Below, piece after piece: positions 22,745 through 32,911 of a DNA stretch of 64,000 nt (position 1 is its first letter; each line of letters starts with the position of its first letter). A program made the translations under genes and the position numbers. The stretch is from Physcia stellaris. Taxonomy: Eukaryota > Ascomycota > Lecanoromycetes > Caliciales > Physciaceae. The notes beneath the pieces were generated by a model. The model was not told where the DNA came from, searched no databases, and was given only the letters and a program-made list of their open reading frames with translations. Location of the stretch: contig JABSSW010000001.1 of the NCBI GenBank assembly GCA_018902385.1, positions 1,054,001 through 1,118,000 of the forward strand, read 5' to 3'.

Positions 22745-23968
22745 GGCGTTTGTAAAGGCTTGTGGCCAATAGCTAATCACGTCAAATAAGAAGGTTTGGA
22801 GGCGGCAACTAGGCACTTGCAGACGCCGATGGTTGAGAATTAAGGTGTAGAATATTTTCCACGGATATTGATATGTCACTGACTACCCTGATTGAAGCGA
22901 GAAGGGCCAATGGTGTACCGCACTGCACTTTGATGGAGAAAGAGGACTGATCTGAGAAGAGAGATCAATCATATACCTCCCTGAATGGTTTGCAACTCTC
23001 TGTTTGAAAGATGTCACCGGATTTGCTTACAACATGTGACTACGGGAAGAAACATACAGTTGAGCAAACAAAACTTGACCTATCTCTAATCCCGGGCAAA
23101 TTTTCTTGTCCCGTGCTTAAGTTTACTACTGAGCGAAATTACCTTCGATATCAAACGATATGCAACTCTACGGTTCGGATGGCAAAACTCATCTAGGACA
23201 CTCTCTACCATGACCAGAGTTGAGATACATGACTTACCCCACACGTGAAAGAATGACAACACTATTTGGCTAAGTCACGCGGGGAAAACCTTCAAAGATT
23301 GCCATTCAAAAGTGAGTAAGAGGAGCAAGCTGCAAGCACAGCTTGAAGCATCACGGGGACACAGAGCAACTAATACGAATAAAGCGTACATGGACGTGTG
23401 GTTCAATCGCAGATTGAACGCAAAAAAGGTAAGCAGTGGTAAATAGAGCCGCAGCTGCCAGCGCGTCAGATGATTTGGCGGAAGAGTATGTGATTCGTTC
23501 GTGCGAAAGGGCGTCTGCTTCATTTGGATCTCTGTCTTTTCGAACTGACTGGTCCCGAACAAAGATTGCCGACCTCGAACAGGGGGAAGTGGAGAGATGA
23601 TAGCCCAACGCGTTAGAACATTCGGATTCAGAGCTCCACCGATAATACAGGAAATTGGAACATTTCGAGAAAAGATAGTTGAGGTAATCAGGATGGCGTT
23701 CGACAGATGGAGTCGGCATCCAATAAACTATTTTATGTTTGGCGGTAGGTAAATAGAAAGTTGGCACTAAACTCATTCTGGGTTTTTTCGCACAGCCGCG
23801 TTGGATTTGCTCGCTTTGCATTTACGTGGAACAGGGTGCGGTGGACACGACTCTTACTAATCGTACATTCAGGTACTGAATCTGCACAGGTGAAATCGCA
23901 CGCTGAACATTTTACTATACAGGAATGCACGTCCGACTTCTCAAGCCCTAGATAGGTAACGAATCACT
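22745..23968. other. Intergenic region, no supported gene
   Basis: About 1.2 kb lies upstream of the Argonaute start and downstream of the next gene. Frames such as 23351-23821 (minus) have no domain and coding composition is weak. Confidence 0.5.
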
Positions 23969-24841
23969 CTAATCCTCCCAAACCGCCTCCAAAGCCCCCA
24001 AGTACGTCTCGCCCACAACCCTCCAAATCTGCATCTCCCCACCCTGCATCGTATCCAATCCATACCTCTCCGCCCCGACCCCTCCAACCGTAGATCCATT
24101 CTGTTCCACCACCTTGACCGTATCCCCGTCAACCCCAACAACAATCGCCGTATGTCTCGCCATCCTGATATTCCGCTCGCCACCCCCTTTGATCGGTTCA
24201 CTAACCATACTTCCCGGCTTGAACATCGGCTTCTGCATATCCCCCGCGGCTTCCAAGATCCTGAAGTGCGCGCCGTTGAGCTCGAGGATGTCGCCCCTGC
24301 GGACGTCCGCGAGCTGCAGCATCCCTCCGTTCGAGCCAGGCGACGCACCCGAGACGGAGAGGATCATGACGCCGTGCGTGCGGCCTTGAGATACCAACGG
24401 TGGGACCTGGCCGACTGTTCGGTAGGTGTCTGCGATGTCGGAGAGTGCGTTGTGTATTAGAGTCCAGCATTCGCCGTCCCCAACGCGGGTGCCGACACTA
24501 TCCTCTGCCCATTTGGCGATGTTCTCGCCGTAGGTTTTGCTGGCTTTAAGGAGGTCTTCTTCGGATAGTGCGGAGGGGGCCGGATAGTGTTTTTGCTGCG
24601 CTTTGACGGTGGAGGCTGGGTTAGAGGACTCCCAGCTTAGGAGGAGCTTGGTTGTCGCGAGTGTGTCGGTGAAGCGGATGGCTACTATGAGGGTCTTGGA
24701 GATGCCCTTGTAGGACTGCTCCGTTGTCCAGCTGTATGTATGTGCTGTGGTTCCTGCCGCACGGATGGCTGGAGGCAAGGCTGGCGGTGTCTTGGTGAAC
24801 CAAATGGTCGAGAGAGCAAGGTCAAAGTCCCCGCCTGTCAT
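23969..24841 (-). CDS. Papain-like/NlpC-P60-like domain protein, possibly a Bbc1/AIM3-associated C-terminal domain
   Basis: A single exon of 290 residues. The N-terminal half (DFDLALSTIWFTKTPPALPP) resembles the start of a conserved fungal domain that I remember from AIM3/Bbc1-type cortical-actin proteins. The C-terminal half has VGDGECWTLIHNAL (candidate nucleophile Cys), LADVRRGDILELNGAHF, RMARHTAIVVGV (candidate His) and VKVVEQNG (polar third residue), an arrangement typical of NlpC/P60 or CHAP-like folds. Peptidase activity is not established; the domain may be a binding module. It lies 440 bp downstream of AIM3 on the same strand. It could be a separate gene, or a last exon of AIM3 in another organism's arrangement. 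ATG at 24841 follows stops upstream, which supports a separate gene. Confidence 0.6.
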   Translation of the reverse strand: MTGGDFDLALSTIWFTKTPPALPPAIRAAGTTAHTYSWTTEQSYKGISKTLIVAIRFTDTLATTKLLLSWESSNPASTVKAQQKHYPAPSALSEEDLLKASKTYGENIAKWAEDSVGTRVGDGECWTLIHNALSDIADTYRTVGQVPPLVSQGRTHGVMILSVSGASPGSNGGMLQLADVRRGDILELNGAHFRILEAAGDMQKPMFKPGSMVSEPIKGGGERNIRMARHTAIVVGVDGDTVKVVEQNGSTVGGVGAERYGLDTMQGGEMQIWRVVGETYLGALEAVWED

Positions 24842-25282
24842 ATCGATGGAATTGGCCGCTTACTCGATAATTATATCTAATGAAAGTTGATGAATGCTCT
24901 TGTGTCAAAAAAGAAACTAAGAGACATGCAAACCCTGGAACCATTATATACAAGTTGTGACATGATCAATCTGTCACGTCGTAGTAGCATGACTCTTCTG
25001 TCCTTGATCGGTATTGCAATGACTGAAATTGACACTTGATCACGAATCAGTATGAGGCTAACCGCCATGCACTCTTTCGGTCGTCATGGCGGTATGGCCC
25101 TCGATTGAAGATACAGTGATGCTTACCAAAGAGACATAGATACTTTCTGCTATTGAGCAATTGATGAACATACAGAATGGACAGGAAGGACGTGACTTTA
25201 AGGTACTTTCATCATCCATTCTGACTAATTCTTACAAGGCTGGGTCTCAGAACATTGGAGATCAGTGTCCAGTAAACTGAAA
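24842..25282. other. Short intergenic region between AIM3 and the NlpC-like gene
   Basis: About 440 bp, AT-rich, with stops in every frame. It could contain the downstream gene's promoter. I did not find convincing donor and acceptor sites that would fuse the two genes. Confidence 0.5.
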
Positions 25283-26581
25283 TCACGGACGAGGCCTGCT
25301 CGATAAAGGAACAGGAGGTGGTGGACCCGTAGACTCAGTATCAGCCCCTGTCCCGCGTTTTGGGGGCGGCGGTGGCGGAGGCTTCGTTTTGATATTGAAC
25401 GGTAACGAGTGGGAATCGTCATTAGCGGAAGACGGCGGAGGGACCCCTTCTTTTACGGGTATATTGTTGGTATCACCGCTAAACTGGCCGGCTACATTAT
25501 ACCTCTGGTTGAGTGCATTTGCAGTTTGCAAACTGCTAGCCACTTGACCACCGTGGCGTTCTCGGAAATTTTTAGCTATCGCCGCTGTAGCCTTTGCATC
25601 AGAAAGAGAGACTGAGGTAGGATCTTTGCGAAAAGAGCTGGCTGTCTTTAGTGCAGCTTGTTTCTGGGCGAAGGATGTCCCTCCCGCAGATGCTGGCTCG
25701 GATGCTGATGGTCTCGTTGATAAGGCTGAAAATCGTGTGTGTTGTTCGCCAACTGTCGGCTTCGGCGTAGGTGTCGACTCTGCAGGTCTATTTACGTCTT
25801 CACCTTGACTAGCCTCCGACTGCCCTCCAATATTTAAGCCTGGCACAGATACTCCTGCAGACCCGAGCCTGTTTAGCGCACCGTGGTTGAGTCCGCTGAA
25901 CGCCTGTGGGGATTTCACCGTGCTCGTGTAAGGTGGTGGAGTATCTCGTGTGGGGGTAGCTGCATGTCTAGGAGGTAATCGTGGAGGTAGCGATGGCTTC
26001 GGCTTTGTGGATGGGTGCGCTGCTTGCGGACTAGAATGTGGACTTGATGGATCAGCGGTGTCGATGCGCCGTACTGGTGGCTTTGGTAGATTCCCAGTGG
26101 GTAGGCCAGTCGTGTCTACGCGGTAAGGGACTGGAGGTGGAGGCTTTTGCGCTGCTTCCTCTTGAGCTCGCTTCTCGCTTTCTTCATGTACACTTTGCGC
26201 GTGGATCTCTTCCGCGCTTAGAGGTGCACCCAGTCCCCGTCTGTCGGGTGTGATGACGTTTGGCACTGCTGCACCTCCATGGTAGTTGACATTTTTTGGC
26301 GGCGGCCCAAAGGCTTCTGGATCCTTCAAAGTCGCAAGAGGACGCGATTGGTGCTCCTGGGCTGCTTGGTGAGGATCCTTGCCTTTCCCAACCCAACCTG
26401 CCTGTCACATGGGTTTTAGAAGTCAAGAGTACGGCAAATGTGTTGGGTAATACAGCGAGAGACGATGAGATAAACTTACCACTTGGTTGATGCCTTTGAA
26501 GTCACCTCGCCAAGATTCTTTTTTGCCGTCTTTGCCTGCTGGGTGCCATCCCGACTTTGCGATCCCCTTTGCCTTGTCCAT
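25283..26581 (-). CDS. AIM3: AIM3 homologue, proline-rich cortical actin-patch protein
   Basis: In yeast, Aim3 is a membrane-raft and actin-patch protein that binds the amphiphysin Rvs167. The start at 26581 reads MDKAKGIAKSGWHPAGKDGK; an intron from about 26408 to 26480 (GTAAGT donor) joins in phase to AGWVGKGKDPHQAAQEH and FGPPPKNVNYHGG. The middle is disordered and Pro/Ser-rich, with many short PxxP stretches suited to SH3 partners. The family signature FRKDPTSVSLSDAKATAA, then NFRERHGGQVASSLQTANAL, lies near residue 300. A run of seven prolines and a PPPPVPLSS end close the protein at 25283. No membrane segment is seen. Its neighbour downstream may act in the same endocytic pathway (inference). 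Confidence 0.8.
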
Positions 26582-27102
26582 GGAGTAGCTTTAAGCATGG
26601 AAAGGTGGAGGAAATGAATCGCGATCGAATCTGAATATGCAGGCATACTAAGTAGTCTTTTGCTGACGTGCTGACGACGCTTGGATCGTTCGGACTTTCG
26701 GCGTTACCCATAATTCGTTCCTGCCAAGAGACTAGCATGTGGCGAGAACGGGGAAAGGGACCGGCAAGTGCCGCACGTTTTGTGGAATTACTACCTGAAG
26801 TGCTTACTGAATGATAGCTGTAGATCAGGTTTCGTCAGCCTTCCATTATTGTTAGAAGCGGTGTGCTTTGGAGAGCCGTTCACGTCTTCGCATGGGGATG
26901 AGCTGAGAGATGAATAGGTAATACGATTATTGTGCAATTGAATGAGAACGTATGTTTATGTACATCCTTGGCTTCCTGGCCCAAACAACGTGACCATTTC
27001 ACCATGATCGTGCCCAAATCTATATGGTATCTCTTTTTGCTCCGAAGTCGACAACGCCACGCTGTAATATCGCTAATTTCATGTAAAACCCTTTCTAGTC
27101 CT
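26582..27102. other. Intergenic region, no supported gene
   Basis: About 520 bp holding the AIM3 promoter and the 3' flank of the next minus-strand gene. Nothing else is visible. Confidence 0.5.
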
Positions 27103-28332
27103 TCACACGATTTGGTGTGGATCCATTCGAGAGTCCGTGTCCCCGTCAACCGAGGATACTCTCGAATTTCTCTCGTAGGAGGCAACCCAGGCGGAAGGGT
27201 CAAACGATAACCCCGATACATTTGTAGGGGCAGGACTGGGTGCAGAGAATGGCCCTTGTAGGTTGGCACTAGTGTGAGGTGTCTCTTCAGACGCTTCATG
27301 GAATGGAGACCTTGGTGCCCTCTGAGGAGGCGAAATTGACATTCTCTGTGCTGAAGGCTGTCGTGAAGCTCTACCATCCTGATCTGCTGAAGACAAGACT
27401 TGTGATATAGGAGCGTAGGGGCCTGAAAGCGATTGGATCTCGACAGGCGTTGCTACGAGCAGCTGCGGCGATACTGATCGAGCCGACTGAGGGGTGTCTG
27501 TAAGTTGCTGAGTGGGGATACTTGGTCGAAAGTAGGGGTGTGCTAGAGTCATCGGACGGGTCACGTAGGGCGGTGGAGGATCCTGTATTCCGTCGGTGTT
27601 TGCGAATCTAGAGAGAACACTAAGTGCCGGCCGGCGTATGGCGGCCGGTGGTATTTGAGGCGCCGCCCCTGTCGGCACCCTCACAGGCGGCACCCGAGGT
27701 GTACTAGGTCTGGGTGTTGTTGCTCGTGGACTTCTGGCAGAAATAGCAGAGAGAACAGTTCGAGGTCGAGAAAAGTTGAACTCAAATCCACTAAAAGAAT
27801 TGAGAGGCCGCTGCCAGGTAGCTGGTCCATATTTGCCTTTCGGTCGATACTCCAACTTATCCTGTGGTCGATCCAGCAGCTTCAATTTCTTCGATACAGA
27901 CTGACTACTCCTCCTTTTTCGAGCCCTTCGCTTCCTCCGACATGTGAGTATTGTGAGTATAAAAAGAGGTGCAAGGACGGCAATAAGGACGATTGGGACT
28001 GCGATGGCTATGGTCAATGTTCCCGGCGGGATCCCTGAGCCAGGAGTCTTAATCGAAGCTGCTGGAATATCGGAGCTAGCAGCAGCCAGATATGATGATG
28101 TAGAGGAGCTCGTAGTTATGGGCCGGGTGGGAGTTTGCTTCGCTGAGGCAGACTTGAAAGGCATTGTGTCTGTGACGATTGCCATTACAGTGGTCGTCTT
28201 TGTCGCCGCCGGGCGTCTGGGCGCTGGTGGGGTTGCTGAAGGCTGTGCTCGACCTCTTGCAGGTTTGACGCTCTCGCCAGCAGAAACAGGAGACAAATTA
28301 GAATTTTGTGCGACACGATTGTCGAGGGCCAT
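27103..28332 (-). CDS. Single-pass membrane protein with Ser/Thr-rich ectodomain and PY motif
   Basis: About 409 residues in one exon from ATG 28332 (MALDNRVAQN). I do not recognise a named family. The N-terminal 100 residues are Ser/Thr/Pro/Ala-rich, as in O-glycosylated fungal surface proteins. A single helix follows (TLTIAIAVPIVLIAVLAPLF) and then a strongly basic stop-transfer stretch CRRKRRARKRR. The cytosolic part is Pro/Arg-rich with DPPPPYVTRP, which contains a PPxY ligand for WW domains such as those of Rsp5-type ubiquitin ligases. No cleavable signal peptide is obvious from the chosen ATG. The frame extends upstream to 28548 with an earlier in-frame ATG; that longer form would add a hydrophobic stretch, so the start is uncertain. 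Such Mid2/Wsc-like layouts suggest a sensor, but this is inference. Confidence 0.6.
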   Translation of the reverse strand: MALDNRVAQNSNLSPVSAGESVKPARGRAQPSATPPAPRRPAATKTTTVMAIVTDTMPFKSASAKQTPTRPITTSSSTSSYLAAASSDIPAASIKTPGSGIPPGTLTIAIAVPIVLIAVLAPLFILTILTCRRKRRARKRRSSQSVSKKLKLLDRPQDKLEYRPKGKYGPATWQRPLNSFSGFEFNFSRPRTVLSAISARSPRATTPRPSTPRVPPVRVPTGAAPQIPPAAIRRPALSVLSRFANTDGIQDPPPPYVTRPMTLAHPYFRPSIPTQQLTDTPQSARSVSPQLLVATPVEIQSLSGPYAPISQVLSSADQDGRASRQPSAQRMSISPPQRAPRSPFHEASEETPHTSANLQGPFSAPSPAPTNVSGLSFDPSAWVASYERNSRVSSVDGDTDSRMDPHQIV

Positions 28333-29686
28333 TGTATATTCAAATGTGCAACTGACCAAATTGGGCCGAGACAGACCACACGGCACGGTTAACAGAGTGT
28401 TTCTCACATTAATGAAACTCTTAAAAATGGAAGAAAGGAAGTATACATGGTTTACTGGTGACAACCCAGGCAAAAAGGGACTTGCGGATTTGACGGCTGG
28501 ACTACTTGATCTCCAAGCGCGAAAGAGTGGTTGAAAGGGAAATATCACCTGACACGAATAGCTTCGTGGTAAAGGTGCAAATGGATCTTGAAACGAAATC
28601 GGCTAGTTCGAATGGGAGTAGACTTTAGGCCTCGATGCGCAAGGCGCAGCTGCATTTACGACAGGCTATTGTTGTGTTGTTGTTGTGTCGAATCACGCTT
28701 AAGGGGATAGAGGAACAGGACTTAAGCGAGCTAAGAGAGCCTACCAGAAGCATACTCGTACAAGGCGCCACAGTCCTGGAAGCCGCAAGACATCTACAGC
28801 TATACCCACGCTTACAGGAAGCGAGGGTTGTGTGTGGCAATCCGAGTTGCTGTGGTGTAGAGTGGGAGTTGGGGAAAAGATGAAACTTGTTTGATCGACT
28901 CCAAGTAACCGGCCTAATGACAGAACTAATTTACCCACCAGACAGGGATCATGATATTGGCGCCACTCCTCCAACATCCCTACCGATCAAACGTCTTCTT
29001 ACCCCTACCTCGTACCCAGGAACCAAGATTATCTATCACTACTTAGTCATGACTGAGGCGCTCGAGTTGACTGACCTAAAATCACCATCCCAATGTAATC
29101 TGAGTCTACACTACTCCATACTGGCTTGGATTATTAACGAGCCCCTAACTAGACTCCTGAAGAGGTTCTTCGACGCTTGATTTGCGATTGCAACAACAAC
29201 ATCCTGTTGGTGGCATTCTTCAGACTGCGGATGAGCCGCCTCAACGACTAGGAAGATCGAACATGAACTTCGAGACTGGACAGTACCTCCACCAACAGCA
29301 AGACCAAATGTGGCCCCAATAAGCCAACATCTGCTAGACATCGTGAAGAGCACGGGTGGTCATTCCAACGACGTCGTAGCTGCCCTTGTGATCGAAGCTG
29401 TCCCAAAAGCGGCAGTGTTCAGGCACTGCGTCGCTCCTCTCTCACGCTCATTACTTCCAGGCTGCCGAGATATGTCCGCAGACATGTCGCGGGATCATTG
29501 AAGCTCGTGTAGTAGCTGGTCGTTCACTGTCACTCCTCACGTGACTTAGTTTTAGGGCCGTCGCGTATCCGCTGGTATCCCTGATATATCATCCTGTGGA
29601 GTACACGCAGTGAATCGATCTAAGCTCGACCCCGAGCATGAAGCAGTCTCTACTGATTCTTCATCAAAATCACAACTCCATTTCGT
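28333..29686. other. Intergenic region, no supported gene
   Basis: About 1.35 kb. The only open frames are under 100 codons and lack domains. It includes the promoter of the gene at 28332 and the 3' flank of the gene at 29687. Confidence 0.5.
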
Positions 29687-31616
29687 TCAGCAAAAATAAG
29701 TAGGTAGACGGGCTAGGCCCCTATATCCCTTACTTACCTTGCAAACCCTGTGAGCACTGAAGTGGCTCAGAAGCCCCTTCTCTGAGTAGAAGATCTCCTT
29801 ACATCTTGCTACAGGGCATCTCAGCTCAGTAAGATCTTCGGCATAAGAGGGCTGCATCCGAGTCTCCAACTGAGTCACGAGGACGTGGGGACTGGCACAA
29901 GTCGCTTTGCCGTGTGAAAAATTCGCAACCTGTTCCTTCTCCAAATTTTTTATACAAAGGCTATCCTCCATGGAAGGCTGCTGTCTGTCGACAAATAATT
30001 GTAAAAAATGGATCAAGATTTCGACGTCTTTTCGATTACTCATCGCTCCGAGGCTTATTCGAACGATACCGGTCGGTTTTCCGTTCAGCTCATCGATGCC
30101 GTTGCCACACCGCAGACCTTCGGCGTAGTTTTCCTGCATTTCAGATGGCGTCAAGTCCAGAGCCCATGCAATGCCGCCTGGATTACTATTCATGATTTCG
30201 CAGTCAGCTTTTCAATTCTCGGGTAAGCGTTGAAGTGAAGTATTTTCTATAGCTCGTGAATGGACTCAGGGAAAGGAAGAGGAGGCTCAGAGAATACCTA
30301 CCATACACCTCCAGTCCGAAGCTGGATCCCATTGACGATAGCGAGGTTCTCTAAGTCTGACTTACGGACCCATCCCTCGCTAGCATTTCGTACGTTAAAG
30401 GCAATCGTTGGGCCTTGAGACTTACCCTCGCCATACTGAGACATAGGATCTTTATATATTCGACAAACGGAAACACCATTGTAATGTTGGAGCCGAGACA
30501 TTTCGTCGTACAAGACTTGGCACAGGCTGCTGGTATGGTTAGAAACGTTACGCATGTCACCATACAACATTCGGTGTACATCAACGGCCGGCTCCAATGC
30601 AATGATGCTATGGAAAGCAGGTGTACCGTCCTCCAATGTCTCGTGTAGAGAGGTCTGCTTCTTTGCATGCCATGCATCGGTGATACCGTTAATGACCATG
30701 TCAACCGTGCCACCACCGAAATACTTACGCTCTCGCAAAACGTGGCTGGCTTCTTTCCGGACAATTAAAGCACCGAGGTCTGGAAAGCCAAAAATCTTGT
30801 AGAAGCTCAACGCGATGAAGTCCGGCGCATTACTCTGGTCGCTCAGATCCAGCGGTGCTGTAGCGACGTAGGCTGCAGCATCAAGCATGCTGTATACGTT
30901 CCGGTGTTCCGGTTTTGTTGATCTCCTTAATTCACCAGGCCAATCCTGAGGCAGGCGTCGACCGTTCATATTTGACTGAGCAGGGTATGCGAATAGACCG
31001 ATCCTGGAGGCATCGAAATGAGGCGAAACCATGGAAGGGTCACCAAGCCAATCATAGACTTCTAGATCCGTGGTGAAGCATCTGGAATCTGACCCTGCCA
31101 ATTCTCTAGCTCCCACCAATGAAGTATGAGCAGCCGCATGGTAGCCAAACCAAAAAGACTCATCCGATCGACGAAGGCTATAATCTCTGAGACTCTCCGC
31201 GACCAACTTGATTGCTGCTGTAGCATTGGGTACGAAAATGAGATCGAAATAGTTTGGGTCGGCTTTGAAGAAATCCAGCATTCGACACCTAGCGGCCTCT
31301 ATGCGCTTTGTGGACAGCATTGAAGATGGCGACTGTGAATGAGGATTCCCAAACAACTGCGACGTTAAGTCGTGTGATATTTTTGCAACAAGCGACTTTG
31401 GGTAAAGCGTAGTCCCAGCGTGGTCAAGGTAGGTAGTCTCTGTTCAGGATTGTTAGCAGCGTCTAATTCACAGGCGCATCGGTTGGGACCTTTGAGTAAT
31501 GGATACTCCGTCTTTCTTATTTGGTCTATTGATCTCGGATAGTATCCGGCACTGCCTTTCCTCTTAAAATGCTGTTCCTTATTCCCTGCCCTGAGCCATC
31601 CAGCTTTGTTTGACAT
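29687..31616 (-). CDS. Molybdenum-cofactor-sulfurase-like class V aminotransferase with C-terminal C2H2 finger
   Basis: A PLP-dependent cysteine desulfurase-like enzyme. Start at 31616, a first exon ending YPLLK, an intron near 31438-31492, then YLDHAGTTLYPKS, FGNPHSQSPSS and NATAAIKLVAE. The Schiff-base Lys lies in ALSFYKIFGFPDLGAL. An intron at about 30204-30303 splits a Cys codon and restores RTGGVCNPGGIA, the sulfurase active-site Cys motif known from HxB/ABA3. NGKPTGIVRISLGAMSNRKD follows. Where HxB-type proteins continue into a MOSC domain, this one has about 90 residues with a C-x4-C-x12-H-x3-H finger (about 29741-29826) and ends TYFC. Catalytic residues are intact, so it is unlikely to be a pseudogene. 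The partner that would use the persulfide is unknown. Confidence 0.8.
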
Positions 31617-32911
31617 TGTTTTGATGCCTGATTACGAAGAAAGGAATCGAGTAGCCTTTTTGGTGTGTAGCTTCTGTAATTCGCCGAGGCAAGATGGTTA
31701 CTTTTTCAAGTAGAGGTCTACCACCTCCGGGATGCAGTACTGAATTGTGATATCAAAAAGCTTTGGCTTCTAAGCTTTCCGAATCTTTCCCGAGCCGAAT
31801 ACCATCTGTTCATTCTCTTTTTCTGTCAGTTTTTGTCATTTGAAGCAATAAATTGAGAATAGATCCGGCGCTCAATTCGACAAGTGGCGATTGCGTACAA
31901 GTAATTAGAGCTCATTCGAGTCTCTCTATTCCTCTACAAACGGAGCAGATTGATTGTTGTTGCTATATGTCAGAAGCTTGCGAATACTGCTACATTCCAG
32001 AGAAGAGGATAGATCTAAGCGAGGCAAGAGCAGAGAGTCCTGCTCGACAGCTGAATGATACGAAAACGAAAACGAAAATAAGGACCGGTGGATTAGGCAA
32101 CCCAGTGATCGTTTCAAAGTACCACCAGCGATGCTTATAGTGCTTCGGCTGAAGGGATACCTCGAGCTATCATCATGTTCGTCGTCCATGCTTCTAAAGT
32201 AGGACTGTAGGACATCCCACATCGCCGATCGGTTCGTAGATTCTTTTCTAGCGTGGAGGCTTCGTGCTGCTTCATAGGGGCTACTTGGCGTGGTCTCGTG
32301 ACTACTAAATTCTTTCGAGGCTTTCGTGTTTGACCCAATCCATGGATGGACCTCGGGAAGTAAGCGAATGGTTCCAAAATGGGCTACGTGCAAAAGTCTA
32401 GACCAATGGAATCTCCGCTCAAATGGGGTAGGATTTGGAATCTTCGGCTTACATGTACACATTCGGTCAGCTTACATATTCGGCGGTCAGCTTACACATT
32501 CTGCACCAAATGTCAGCAATAATTGATCGTGTAAATGCTGTCGACCATCGTGCCAAGCCAGGACCTACCGGAAGGAATCTCGTTTTCCCGATACGGGCAT
32601 GAGCCTCAACTTTGGAAAGTCGGGTCTCTGTCAACAAATCTTGGAGTCTATGCCTCTATAAGTATCCTTGGAGCCGGCTGCCATTCTGCTTGAGTTCAGA
32701 GTAGCATCTCAATCTACCATCCACGAAGGACCTTGTACCTAGCTACAACCGTCGGAAGGGCGAAAATTCCACTGAAAGCGCAGTCAATTAGGTTCACATT
32801 GATTCGAGACCTTAAACATTGACGAAACCTGGAGATCCTACCAAGATCGCTAGAACTTTGCGACCACTATCAGAGCCTCCACACTTGTCTTGACAGTAAG
32901 GAGCAGCCAGC
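31617..32911. promoter_or_regulatory. Divergent intergenic region, sulfurase-like / ABCG
   Basis: About 1.3 kb between two divergent start codons. It contains a short direct repeat of GGTCAGCTTACA at about 32464-32500. A frame at 31853-32140 has no domain. No gene is supported. Confidence 0.45.
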
